DNA from: Allantophomopsis cytisporea
Lineage: Eukaryota > Ascomycota > Leotiomycetes > Phacidiales > Phacidiaceae
Direction of reading: 5' to 3'
Assembly (NCBI GenBank): GCA_024752435.1
Contig: CP103035.1
Location: 1,116,001-1,180,000, forward strand
Length of the DNA stretch: 64,000 bases
The notes below the pieces were generated by a model that worked only from the letters and a program-made list of their open reading frames with translations, was not told the DNA's origin and made no database searches. Positions 46,901-58,855 of this stretch are shown one piece after another (within the stretch, counting starts at the first letter, position 1; each line of letters opens with the position of its first letter). The position numbers and the translations under genes are program-made.

Positions 46901-48649
46901 CTAATATTCGCCGTCCACTAAAATCTTGCTTTCAAGATCTGTGTAGTGTGTGAAGAAAGACTCGAAAAGACGGATGGCATGCTCGACGTCATAGACACCT
47001 CCACATTCCCGGATACTGTGCATGCTCAATTGGGGGTTTCCAAGATCCAGTGTACGGGTTCCAAGAGCTGCTGATAGCATTGGTCCGATGGTGCTTCCGC
47101 ATGAAGAATCGTTACGTACAACGAACAGTTGCAGTGGTACCCCAGCTGGAGTGGTCGAGTCCTCACTTGGCTTGGCTCTACGAGCAGCTTCCTGTACCAA
47201 TACAATACCAGGCGAATTTGTAGCGTAGCGAGCATTGGCATTTATCTTGATGACAGTACCCTTATTCATCTCAGGTCGAGCATCTTGATATTTTCATCAG
47301 TCTTTTGAGCAAACACCTGTTTGCACAGGAACGAGATGGACTTACCTGCTTCATATTTATGTTGGTAGTTAGGGTTAACAGAGTGAGCCATGTCGGCAGA
47401 AATGAGGAAGGATCTCGAGAGCGATTGTTCGTAAGCTGTTGAAAAATCTGGCTCAGATTCACGGCGGACCTGCTCATAAGATTGCTCGGAGTGGTTGTCA
47501 TAAGATGGGATGACTGAAAGGCGACGGACAACTGAGGGAAGGAGATTGGAGTTTGCACCTTGGGCTGTTAAACTTCCAATCTCCTCATGATCAAAACAAC
47601 ATGTTAAACGAATGGTAGAGTCCTCTTCAAGTGATGATGGAGACTTGACAGACTCAATCAATCCCACAACACTACAATAGGTCATCTCAAGGTTATCAAG
47701 GCGAGCTGAGTAGATGAGCTCCTCGTTAATACCTCCAATGCAGGACTTCTGAGTGTCATAAAGCACCATCTCGAAGTCTACAACATCTTCAACCTTAACG
47801 CCAGCATGCTCGGCAATGATTTCGACCACATATGGATGGTGTCGCTCTGAAGGAACCTTAAGTGGATTGAAGGTTGATTCACTGTCGTTTTGCTCGGATG
47901 TGGTTGCTGCGTTCTCAATCTTCTCTGTCTTACCAGTTCGGTTGAGCTCGGCAGCGACAAGTCCAGCAATGGGGAAGAGCTCAGTCTCCTTGTTTGGATT
48001 AAATTCAGATGAGCGGTCGAGGTGGATTGCAAGGGTTGGAATGCGTAGGATTGGTCGGTCAACCTTGACGAGCTTCTGGACGAAATTCCCATCCTTATCC
48101 TTGACCATAGCTCTGCCGGCAATACTGAGGTCACGATCAAACCAAGTATGCCAAATTCCACCTCCATATGTCTCCACACCAACCTGTAGGAAGCCAGCAT
48201 TGGTCTTCTTGCTTACGGGCTTGAGTCTGAGTGTGGGTGAATCCGTATGGGCACCAATCATAGCAATTGGGTTGCCCGATTTCCATTTCTTCCCAATTGT
48301 GAAAGCTACGATAGAAGAGGCATTGCGTGTCAGGTAGTATTTTCCGCCGGGTTGTAAGTTGGACCAGGAATCGCGCTCTTTGATCTCCTTGAACCCAACA
48401 GCTTCGAATCTCTCAATAGCAGAACGTACAGCATGGAAAGCTACGCACAATGGTCAATATGGATTCGGGTAAAGGGCTATAACGAAATTTCTTACGGGTC
48501 GGGGAAGCATTAACAAAGTCTAAGAAGTCGTTCGCTTTGGCGACGGCAGCAGTCTTTGGAGACATGATGCGGTGTGTGGTGGAGAAGAAGCGCGAAAGTC
48601 TGTTGCTTTTCCTGGCAATGAATGTTACTTGTGAGACCGCGTTGACCAT
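46901..48649 (-). CDS. Aspartyl aminopeptidase (M18)
   Basis: Three exons (48649-48496, 48440-47346, 47283-46901) encode 543 residues from the first ATG. M18 features are visible: GAHTDSPTLRLKP with zinc-binding His116 and Asp118, CFDHEEIGS, ISADMAHSVNPNY and, after the last joint, MHSIRECGGVYD. The enzyme removes N-terminal Asp/Glu and is normally cytosolic; yeast Ape4 is delivered to the vacuole. The first 28 residues are Arg/Ser-rich without acids and end in RFFSTTHRI, like a mitochondrial presequence. Met29 starts the conserved protein, so two starts are possible. Confidence 0.93.
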
Positions 48650-49553
48650 CTACAAGTGGCTTAGTTGAGGTAGATTGATGCTTTCGAATTCAAGTAGCTG
48701 TGGTGGACAGATTGATTAATGTTGTTGGAGTTATCTCTCATGTTACTGTGACGATTAGCTTATCGGAAGCACAGGACAACCTGAGGTATGAGGAGAAGAC
48801 GATCTATTTAGCTACATACTGTAATAAGGTGGACATATACGCAATATGTATGAATGCAAGACTGCAAATTGCCTTATTGTAGAAGATGAATCTTAGTGGT
48901 CAATTTACCTAAGTAGTGGTGTGCTCAGTGTCCAGCACACCCAGTTAGAGCGCTAATACAGTGTGCTCAGTGGTGCCCAGCTAGTACAGCACACGTGTAG
49001 CAAGTAACGCAGTACGTATCTAGGTACGTAAATATAGTAAAGCATACCAAGGCTTCGCCCAATTCCCCGTATTCTTTCAGCCTCTAGTGCTCTTGGGTTG
49101 AAATGATATCCGTTGGTCGGGGCATGCGCTAAAGTTATATAGTACCTTGCCTCAAGGAGCATAGATAACTCAGTGCTGTGTTCAACTCATGGATCACTTT
49201 GTATTGACTCGTTTTTTGTTTGTATTGTGTTATGAGCAGAGACCATAGGGAGCTGGCTGTTGGTTGTATAGATAAACATAGGTAGGGAAAGGGAAGAGGA
49301 ACACAACTAGCAAATATCATGTTGAATCATCATCAGAGTTATGTTTATTGTGTAAGTTTTTGGAACTAGTAGTTATATTAGACAAGAATCGCAGGTTATG
49401 AAGTCTTGTCATATCCAGACCGATTCATTCCAACAGTCGGCCAGTGAACCTCATCTATCGTTTAGGTATCATCATATGTGGGGTTCGTAATCCGACTGCG
49501 GAGAAAAAGGCTACGTAGTACGACACAAGAGAGAAAAAAAAAAAGGGCCAGAA

Positions 49554-49613
49554 ATGAAAGAGCTCAAGAACCTTTCTCCCAGACCACAATCTTATCAGAT
49601 CAAAACGGAATAA
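49554..49613 (+). other. Upstream ORF, 19 codons
   Basis: An ATG at 49554 opens a 19-residue frame that stops 29 bases before the SidL-like start, out of frame with it. It is relevant only if transcription begins upstream of it. Confidence 0.5.
49591..49600 (-). promoter_or_regulatory. Candidate iron-responsive GATA (SreA/Sre1) site
   Basis: Minus strand reads ATCTGATAAG, preceded by G. This matches the fungal siderophore-regulator consensus (G/A)ATC(T/A)GATAA in full. It is about 43 bases upstream of the ATG of a siderophore acetylase gene, exactly the type of target this repressor has. Confidence 0.6.
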
Positions 49614-49642
49614 ACATCTACCCCACTACATCATCTTTCAAG

Positions 49643-51324
49643 ATGACTGCCGACGTCGTACACCTTCCAGATGGACAGACATTCACCACCACGCCAGTCT
49701 TTGGGGGTATCTTCTTCAAATTTAACGATCTCAGCTCACACAGCTCTGTTTTCCCAGCAGGATGGACCGTAACTCTTCAATCCGAGGACTACTCGGATGA
49801 TCATGCCCCAAAGCCTGACGCTGTAGCTACCTCAGAGGAGCCTGGAAGTTCTCCCCAGCGACGCCATCATATTCACAAGTACACGAAGCCTACGCTCCAG
49901 CATGACAACCTCTTCATTAGCTCTATCTCTAATCCGAGCACGAGCGATTATGAACCTCCAATTAGCCCTACCCGACAGATTGCTCTGATGCTTTATGCAA
50001 CATTGTACTGGTACTTTCACCAGGAGCAGCCCCACGACCGCTCGACGACCGAAGCCTCGAAAAACACGCCTGAAGATGGAAAACCAAGAGGCGAGTGGAA
50101 GATTACGATCAAGAAAGAAGGAGTCTTTAGGGGAAAGAATCTTTTGCAGAAACTTGAGCGAATGGGTCTTCTCATTTCAGATGATTCATCTGTGAATTCT
50201 GACTTTGAAGGAGATGCTGGCCTGGGCACAATGTTCATTACACGACAAAGTTTTTGGCAATTGAGCCCCAAACTTTTCTTGTTTACGCTCGTCCCTGCGC
50301 CAGGGTCCAACCTGGGCTCACCCCATGGCAGCCGTCCTGCGTCACCCCTTCACATCGACTCCGCAATTTCTGAGCAGTCGGATAAGAAAGGTTCGAGAGA
50401 ACTCCACCAGCCGACACCAACATCGCCAGGGTTATGGGCTCCATCACCACAAGGACCATTTGCTTCCGGTAGCCATCTCCCAACATACTTCCCACCTCCA
50501 CCTCTACGATATGTCATCTCCAATGGTGTCAGACACCCTCATCGCCCAAAGCCTGCACGACAGGGTGAAATTGTTTACACTAGATACATTGCAAGTGTAG
50601 GACAGTATTTGTCTTTCCGGGTAGCTTCGCTGTCCCCAAAGCCTGTGCAATACACCGGCCCTGTGTCCTCTGATTCGCATCAGGGAGCAAGTGCAGAGTC
50701 TAAGCGATCAAGCACTTTCGGTACCCCAGGTACTGGCGTAGCTGGTGATGGAAATGTTGATACTACGGCCATGAGCGACGTCGAGCTCCTTCACAAGTGG
50801 ATGAATGACCCTCGTGTGTCTAAGTTCTGGGGATGTGCAGGCCCATCTGAAGTTCAAGAGAAATTCTTGCGTGGAAACCTCGAAGCCAAACATTCGTTCC
50901 CTGTCATTGGAATGTGGGATGGAAAGCCATTTGGATATTTTGAGATCTACTGGGTCAAGGAGGATATCCTTGGTAAGCTCAGCGTTGCTGATGACTACGA
51001 CAGAGGTGTGCACGTTATCGTTGGCGAGCAAGAGTTCCGAGGAAAGCATAGATTACAATGCTGGATGAGCGCATTGGTACACTACATGTTCCTTGAGGAT
51101 TACAGAACTAATAGTGTAGTCCTTGAGCCGAGAATTGATAATGTGAGGTATGTATCTTAGCCCAACCCATAGCACTGTCACAGCTCAGGTTACTAATTCG
51201 TAACAGATTCATCTCTCATCTCCAGGATATTGGGTTTTCCAAGGAACGTGAGGTCACTTTCCCCCATAAGCAATCCGCTTTAGTGCGCTGGCGCCGGGAG
51301 ACTTTTGAGGCTCCTTTCTTATAG
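49643..51324 (+). CDS. Hydroxyornithine N-acetyltransferase, SidL-like
   Basis: Two exons (49643-51147, 51207-51324) encode 540 residues. The C-terminal 160 or so residues form the IucB/MbtK acyltransferase domain of the GNAT fold: DVELLHKWMNDPRVSKFWG, PVIGMWDGKPFGYFEIYW, GKHRLQCWMSALVHY and the spliced VRFISHLQDIGF. The N-terminal 350 residues contain Ser/Pro-rich loops, found in fungal SidL and AceI-type proteins. The enzyme acetylates N5-hydroxyornithine for hydroxamate siderophores such as ferricrocin. The frame stays open to 49478 but has no ATG before 49643. SidF-type anhydromevalonyl transfer is an alternative but less likely. Confidence 0.85.
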
Positions 51325-51783
51325 ACGCCTAAATGTCATGGATGAAAAATCTGCCAAATCTTGCATATATCACTATATTATCAATCTAGCAAATGATACC
51401 AATACTTGAACCACTCCCACTCTATGCCCACTTCGACAGTATTCAATTACGCAAATTGGCCATATATGGGGAAGTATGAAATACGCGAAGGTGCATGCGC
51501 TCCTCAAAACCAAAACCAATAGCTGGGTAGTTCTATGATCAAATATATAAGAGTTACTCTTTGATTCTACTCGTTGTGTAAACTGTGAGATATGCTGCTG
51601 ATGGCTAATTAACGGAGTTCGCCTGCGTAGATTCAAAAGGCTAAGATAAGCACATCAGGTAACAACAATTATGCGGGGAAAGCTGAACCCAGCAACGGCT
51701 TGTGATCTGATTCATTCTTCCACAATTCCTTCGTAAATGCTTCAATTCCTTGTCAAAGCTCACTGAAGCTGTAATCGGTCAAG
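51325..51783. promoter_or_regulatory. Urease promoter region
   Basis: About 460 bases. One AGATAA (51644-51649) fits the HGATAR nitrogen-regulator (AreA) core. A single site is weak evidence. Confidence 0.4.
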
Positions 51784-54575
51784 ATGCATCTTGTGCCCAA
51801 AGAAGTTCGTATTTCCAGACATACAAGTGGCATTGACTGACCAGCAATAGCTCGACAAGCTAGTTATCTCGCAGCTAGGTCTGCTTGCCCAGCGACGATT
51901 AGCCAGAGGAGTGAAGCTCAACCATACCGAAGCCACTGTAAATATACCGTTATGTTTGTGTCAAGACTCTGCTAATTACTCAGGCTCTAATTGCAAATAA
52001 TCTTCAAGAAGTAAGCCTGATCCGAAATTCCACGAAATTTCTCTAACGATCCCAGCTTATTCGTGATGGGAATCACACCGTCGCAGATCTCATGTCCATT
52101 GGACGAACCATGCTCGGACGCCGGCATGTCCTTCCCTCTGTTGTGTCCACTCTGTCCGAAATTATGGTTGAGGGTACGTTTCTTACTGGTACATACCTCG
52201 TCACTGTCCATCATCCTATTGCCAGCGACGATGGAGATCTTGCCAAAGCACTCTACGGAAGCTTTCTGCCGGTCCCCGAGACGAGTCTCTTTGAACTGCC
52301 GAAAGATGAAGAGTACGAGCCGAAGAAGGCCCCAGGTGCAGTCGTTCCTGTCAAGGGCAAAGTTGTGCTCAACCAAGGGAAGAGGAGGATCAAATTGAAG
52401 GTCACGAGCAAGGGAGACAGACCTATTCAGGTATTTCCACATCCACAAGATCATGTGATCCATACTAATAATGACAGATTGGCTCGCATTATCATTTTAT
52501 TGAGACCAATCCGCAACTCGACTTCGATCGCATCAAAGCCTATGGCTACCGTCTCGATATTGCTGCCGGCACGTCTGTCCGTTTCGAGCCAGGCGACACC
52601 AAAACCGTCACCCTTGTAGAAATTGGCGGGAACAAAGTCATCCGTGGAGGAAACCATATAGCTACCGGCAAAGTCGATATCTCTCGCGCCGACGAAATCA
52701 TACAGAAATTGCAGGCTGGCAACTTCGCGCACACTCCTGAACCTGCAGGAGACTTGGCGCATATCAGTGCTTTCGAAATGGATAGAGCTGCCTATGCGAC
52801 TATGTTTGGCCCAACTACCGGCGACCTTGTGAGACTTGGATCTACGGATCTTTGGATCAAGGTTGAAAAGGATCTCACATCTTATGGAGATGAGTGCAAA
52901 TTTGGTGGTGGAAAGACGTTGCGAGAGGGTATGGGACAGGCTACTGGAGTTTCTGACAAGATCTCATTGGATATGGTTATTGTGAACGCTCTTATTGTTG
53001 ATTGGAGTGGAATCTACAAAGCAGACATTGGTGTTAAGAATGGAGTTATTGTGGGCATCGGAAAAGCTGGTAATCCAGATGTGATGGAGGGCGTTGATGA
53101 GAATATGATTGTTGGTAGTTGTACAGATGTTATTGCCGGTGAAGGTAAAATCATCACTGCAGGAGGATTCGACTCACACATCCATTTTATCTGTCCTCAG
53201 CAAGCTTATGAATCCATTGCCAGTGGAGTTACAACCTACTTAGGAGGTGGTGTTGGACCAAGGTACGTTTTCACGCAATTGGAATGCATCATATACTCAT
53301 TCATTATAGTGCGGGTACGAGTGCAACAACCTGTACACCAGGTAAAAACTATATGAGGCAAATGTTACAGGCATGCGATACCCTCCCCATCAATGTCGGC
53401 ATAACCTGCAAGGGCAATGACTCAGATCCACTAGCTCTTCGTGAACAAGTGCTCGCAGGTGCTTGTGGCCTCAAACTCCATGAAGATTGGGGCACCACTC
53501 CTTCAGCAATTGATGCCTGTCTGACAGTCTGCGACGAAGAAGATGTCCAATGCTTAATCCACACTGATACTCTCAATGAATCCGGCTTTGTAGAATCCAC
53601 AATTGCCGCCTTCAAGAACCGCACAATCCATACTTACCATACCGAGGGCGCCGGTGGTGGCCACGCCCCAGACATTATCTCGGTGGTTGAGAAATCCAAT
53701 GTCCTACCCTCCTCCACTAATCCAACTCGCCCATATACACGCAATACACTGGATGAGCACCTCGACATGCTGATGGTCTGCCATCATCTCTCTAAGAACA
53801 TCCCCGAGGATATCGCATTTGCGGAATCGCGTATTCGGTCTGAAACTATTGCCGCGGAGGATGTGCTGCACGATGTTGGCGCCATCTCTATGATGTCCTC
53901 AGACTCGCAGGCTATGGGTCGTTGTGGGGAGGTCATTCTGCGTACATGGAACACCGCGCATAAGAACAAGGTTCAGCGCGGCACGTTGAAGGAGGACGAG
54001 GGGACTGGTGCAGATAACTTCAGAGTCAAGAGGTATGTGAGTAAGTACACCATCAACCCGGCTCTCGTGCAAGGTATGGCAGGCGAGGTTGGTAGTGTGG
54101 AAGTCGGTAAGGTTGCCGATCTTGTGGTATGGGATCCAGCTTGGTTCGGAACGAAGCCTTCGACTGTTATTAAGAGCGGTCTAATCGCTTGGGCGATGAT
54201 GGTGAGCCCTATATCCTCTCCCAACCTCTTAGACCCCGATACTAATTCTCTTAGGGCGATGCAAACGCCTCTATCCCTGTCGTGCAACCAGTCATTTCGC
54301 GCCCCATGTTCGCGCCATTGGTCCCACAGACATCCATCCTCTTTGTGTCCGCATCTAGCATCTCATCAGGCACGGTAGCCGAGTACGGTCTTAAGAAACG
54401 CGTGGTCGCTGTTAAAGGCTGTAGGAGTGTCAAGAAGGAGGATATGAAGTTCAATAGTTATATGCCGCGGATGCGTGTTGACCCCGAGAGTTATGTTGTT
54501 GAAGCGGATGGGGAGGTCATGAAGTGTGAGGCAGCAACGGAGTTGCCGCTGACACAGGCTTACTTTGCTTACTAA
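51784..54575 (+). CDS. ure1: Urease
   Basis: Seven exons (51784-51804, 51851-51937, 51984-52010, 52056-52430, 52478-53262, 53310-54201, 54255-54575) encode 835 residues, the size of single-chain plant and fungal ureases. Gamma, beta and alpha parts follow in order. Nickel ligands and catalytic residues are present: HIHF (about 404-406), carbamylated Lys487 (GLKLHEDWG), His516, His542 and the flap Cys589-His590 (MVCHHLS). The enzyme hydrolyses urea to ammonia and carbamate. Exons 1 and 3 are 21 and 27 bases. Its chaperone UreG is encoded at 5961-7004. Confidence 0.97.
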
Positions 54576-55105
54576 GTGGAGAGGTGCAATAACAATACCT
54601 TGTTGTTTATTTGTTCCTTTTTGATGTCTTTATGATATGGGAGGTTGATTGGTATTCCTTCTAATTCATAAAAGTTCGAATGGTTTTCGCCGAAATTTTT
54701 GTAACTTTTGATTGTGTTTGATATTGTTTTGAGCAACCTAATAACATCTGACTAGCTTGGGCTTTTCGAAGAACTCTTAATGCTCTCAAAGGAGCAGCTA
54801 TGCTATTGGAATAGTGCCGGTAGAAGCCAAAACCTCGACCATAGCGGAGCTTTCTGATATTATGTTCTTGGATAAGACGAAATAGCGATTACATGACGAA
54901 TAGAAGTTGTTCAATGTTAATTCAAATAACCTCCTCTGTAATCTATCTCTAAAACTTGCTTCTTTTCTATCTAGCAAGTTAGCTTGATAGGTTGGAGACA
55001 ATATTAATCTAGAGTTGCTCTAGACTACAATAAACTTTTATCTGGCATAAATACATGCATTGCAGAGGCTTAAGATAACCATCTTTTATTTATACATTTT
55101 AGAAA
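54576..55105. other. Convergent 3' region
   Basis: 530 AT-rich bases between urease and the WDR89-like gene. No gene. Confidence 0.5.
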
Positions 55106-56360
55106 CTACTCAATAGTCCATGCTCTAATATGGCTATCTTCACCAGCTGAAAGAATAGTTTTATGCTATTGTAGATTAGTAACATATCGATTCTCAAGAG
55201 GAACCAACGTACCTGATCTAAGAAGCAGAAAGACCTTACAATCTCAGAACCATGACCACCCTTCAGAGTAACTCTCGATTCTGGTACAAATCTCCAAGGT
55301 GCAGAGTTCGTCATTTGGATAAGATCAAACTCTTCACGACTAAATGGTCTATCAGTAAAACTCGATCGGAGCTAACATTTGAAGACTTACCTGTGATTAC
55401 CAGCACCAAGGACAGCCCCTCCATCCGGTCTTGACATCACGTTCACCACATACTCACAGCCCAGCGGCTCTCTCAAATCTCCGAAGTTTACAGCAGGTGG
55501 CTCTTCAACCTCCTCGCCTGGGTTAGTCACCATTTCATACATAGAGAACTTTTCGTCATGAGAGAGAGCAAAGATATCTGTGTTGTTAAGAAATCCGGCG
55601 TGATGAATTGAGGCACCATGGTTGATGGTTTGGTGCAGCGTTTCTTCCTCGTCTGTGATGGTTGTATCGTAAAGATTTACGAGACCATCTGTAGAACCTG
55701 AAAGGAGGATAGTAGGCTGGGATGGGTGGTATTGAAGCTGTCAAGGATCAGTTATATCCCAGGGTTAAAGATTCGGATGAAATTTACCTCAGTAACATCG
55801 TCGCTATGACTCTCGACATATTGTACCCTTGGTGCTTGTAGATTTCTTGTATCCCTAAGACATATTAGATATTGACATAGAGATATATACATACTTTAGA
55901 AACATACCAAATTACAACAGAGGCCTGATGATTAGTCAACTCTGTACCTGCTGCAATCGAATATGATAATGCTGAGCAACCCAGAGAAAGGACAGGTGCA
56001 TTGTTGTCTAATAGTCCATTAGGAATCGTTTAAATAGAAAGAAGTATCTGAAATAAACTTACCACACCTGACCTCCCCAACCATCCCCCCGTTTCTTAAA
56101 TCCCAAATTTTGACCTTTCCATCTCTACCTGCCGTACAAACCACGGAATTCTCTGCATCTAGTGCTTTGAGAACCGTAACCTCGTCATGAATCTTGGGCA
56201 CACTAGCCAAAGGCGTCTGCAGAGCTAAGGGATCATGCAATCTCAGAATATTATCTGAGGAAACAGAGGCAATGCCATTTGCTAGAGCAACTATCTCGTA
56301 GATGTAGGTGTCTGCCGGCGAGGCCACAGCAAAGGAGGAGGCGGAGTAGAGTGAGTACAT
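55106..56360 (-). CDS. WD40 protein, WDR89-like
   Basis: Six exons (56360-56063, 56007-55908, 55854-55788, 55737-55391, 55348-55213, 55165-55106) encode 335 residues. WD-type repeats end in VKIWDLR, VVIWDTRN, LVNLYDT and IRAWTIE. The last 20-codon exon restores ILSAGEDSHIRAW, the final repeat. The order and the segment LLSGSTDGLVNLYD match WDR89. It is probably a scaffold; no activity is known. A divergent acyl-CoA dehydrogenase gene starts 1 kb away. Confidence 0.85.
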
Positions 56361-57383
56361 TTTGATATGTGGTGTGGTAGACGAGCAACGAGAAAAAAAT
56401 CGTCGGGAGAGATCTTCGGGCGTGACTACGCACGGTGAGTTTTTAGACCACCACCATACGCTTTCATGAAGGAATGGTTTAGCTGTGAATATATTTGCAC
56501 GATCTTTATCAATGAATCCATCTACATATGTTTCCCCAATATATCATGTATATAGTTATATATATGATACATCATAATGTACCATATATACTACCAATTG
56601 GGTACTGAGTGCACTTCTAGTTCGTCATTGAGTGTACCACTAATTGCTGAACATACCGTTAGTTTAGCACTGAGCGCACTACCAATTCGGTACTGGGTGT
56701 ACCACTGTTTCAATGAGTACAGTTCTAATCTAGCCAGCGGATCACTAAATTGGTACTGAGTATAGGGCGTTGTAAGAAGAGATCGGGCGCGGTTGGTATT
56801 CGGAGTTATATTGTAGAGTGGCTGTTATTCTAAGAGGCGTCGAAGAGACCACTATATACAGCAATTGTCTTTCTTAATAAGACAGTCATATATACACCGA
56901 GTGCTGAGTGCATCGACGATATATTCCTAGACTCATCATCGCTGTTGTAACTTGTCTCATAATTCGAAGTCTGATGGAAAAGGAGACTGCACTTGTCTTT
57001 GATGTACGTTGTGTATAACTCAAGAACAAGAAAAGGGTGAAAGACGTTGCCCTCTATCATATGCGATATCCGAAACATACCCGTCTTGCCCGCCCTTGCA
57101 TAAGGAAACACCTGTGATCTTCCCCAGATTCCTCCACTGCCGAGGTTAGTATTACGCTTCTAGTAAGACGTTGCACCCCAGCACCCCAGCACCCCCAGCA
57201 ACCCCGGAATCATGTGCGTCAGGATGGGACCACGGCCGTAATGAGAGACATCACACATCACCATCGTGGATCTTCTTTCACTATATATAACCCAGCACCT
57301 TTTGAATCGTCTCTGACTTCAAGACTGTCTTCTTCTCTCTTCTTTACAGCCAAATTTTATACAAATACCACAATAAATCAAAC
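56361..57383. promoter_or_regulatory. Divergent region with diverged repeats
   Basis: About 1 kb. From 56591 to about 56760 it holds at least three diverged copies of a CTACCAATTSGGTACTG word. The 150 bases before the ACAD start are C-rich then TATATAA-containing (near 57284), a possible TATA box. Confidence 0.5.
56591..56762. repeat. Degenerate repeats, GGTACTGAGTG family
   Basis: Copies near 56591-56615, 56679-56706 and 56745-56760 share the core AATT(S)GGTACTGRGTG. Partial copies (CATTGAGTGTACCAC, GCACTGAGCGCAC) lie between them. Confidence 0.6.
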
Positions 57384-58855
57384 ATGGCTTCTCTGGCGCG
57401 CACTCTGAGGCATATTGCCTCAACTACACGTCCTTCTGCACGATCAGCCAGACCTACAAGAATATATCGCAAGTGGGTATCCTAATCGCAAAACCATACC
57501 TTCTCAGTCTACTGATCACTATATAATTCTAGTGCCAGACTCTTGTCTACAACTCCCAAGCTGCAATTCGCAGAGCTAGTAGACATCACAGAAATTCCTC
57601 CAACTCCTATCACCCACCTCAGCGAAATCGAAACAGCCATGTCCGAATCTGTGTCTAAATTTGCACAAGACTTGATCGCACCTAAGGTCCGAGAAATGGA
57701 CGAGAACGAGAAGATGGACCCAGAAATAATAGAGCAACTGTTCGAACAGGGACTCATGGGCATTGAGATTCCTGAGGAATATGGTGGTGCCGGCATGAAC
57801 TTCACTGCTGCCATTGTTGGCATTGAGGAGTTGGCGCGAGTCGATCCCTCAGTATCTGTGTGCTGCGATGTGCATAACACTTTGGTCAATAATGCTTTTC
57901 TGAACTGGGGCAGTAGTCAGTTGAAGAAGAAGTATCTACCGCAACTTGCCACAAACACTGTCGGTATGTAGACATTATCGATATCGGCGACATAGACTGA
58001 CTGTCTAGGTTCCTTCTGCTTGTCAGAACCAGTATCTGGATCCGATGCGTTCGCATTAGCAACTAAGGCCACCAAGACAGACACAGGCTACAAGATCTCT
58101 GGCTCTAAGATGTGGATCACAAATGCTATGGAAGCGGGTATCTTCATTGTTTTCGCTAACTTGGACCCAAGTAAAGGATATAAGGGAATCACAGCTTTTA
58201 TTGTCGAGAAGGGCACACCCGGATTTTCGATAGCAAAGAAAGAGAAGAAGCTTGGTATTAAGGCTAGCAGTACCTGTGTCCTCAACTTTGATGATGTGGA
58301 AATTCCAAAGGAGAACTTGCTAGGAACGGAGGGACATGGTTATAAGTATGCCATTGGACTCTTGAACGAAGGAAGAATTGGTATTGCCGCCCAGATGACC
58401 GGTCTTGCGCTTGGAGCCTGGGAAAATGCTGCCAAGTGAGTACTCACTTGCAAACCCCCATAATAAGAAATTCACTCATGCGTTATAGATATGTATGGAA
58501 CGACAGAAAACAATTCGGCCAACTAGTCGGCGAGTTCCAAGGCATGCAACATCAAATAGCGCAGTCGTACACCGAGATAGCAGCCGCTCGGGCGCTGGTC
58601 TACAATGCGGCGCGCAAGAAGGAGGCCGGTGTTGATTTTGTTCAAGATGCTGCCATGGCCAAGCTCTATGCATCTCAGGTTGCTGGTCGTGTTAGCGGGT
58701 TGGCCATCGAGTGGATGGGTGGCATGGGCTTTGTCCGTGAAGGCATTGCTGAAAAGATGTGGAGAGACTCGAAGATCGGTGCTATCTATGAGGGCACTTC
58801 TAACATACAGCTGCAGACGATCTCTAAGTTGCTCCAAAAGCAATATACTTTGTAG
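57384..58855 (+). CDS. Short/branched-chain acyl-CoA dehydrogenase (mitochondrial)
   Basis: Four exons (57384-57472, 57533-57963, 58009-58435, 58489-58855) encode 437 residues. The first 35 residues are Arg/Ser/Thr-rich ([10 protein letters not shown]...) with a RLLSTTPK cleavage-like end. FAD and substrate segments are [13 protein letters not shown] and KMWITNA, and the catalytic base is Glu417 in IYEGTSNIQ. The overall pattern matches ACADSB, which oxidises 2-methylbutyryl-CoA from isoleucine. Isovaleryl-CoA or short-chain specificity cannot be excluded. Confidence 0.92.

Larger units (their letters stand above)
48650..49642. promoter_or_regulatory. Divergent promoter region, aminopeptidase / SidL-like
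   Basis: About 1 kb. It holds a doubled GTGTGCTCAGTG (48919-48930, 48961-48972) with several AGCACAC words between and after. Near the SidL-like start it has an upstream ORF and an iron-type GATA site. Confidence 0.55.

Noticed and set aside
47816..48337. 173-codon frame on the plus strand
   Set aside because: Exactly antisense to the well-supported aminopeptidase exon.
49478..49642. In-frame N-terminal extension of the SidL-like gene
   Set aside because: Starts at GTG, contains A-runs and no ATG; unlike the family N-terminus.
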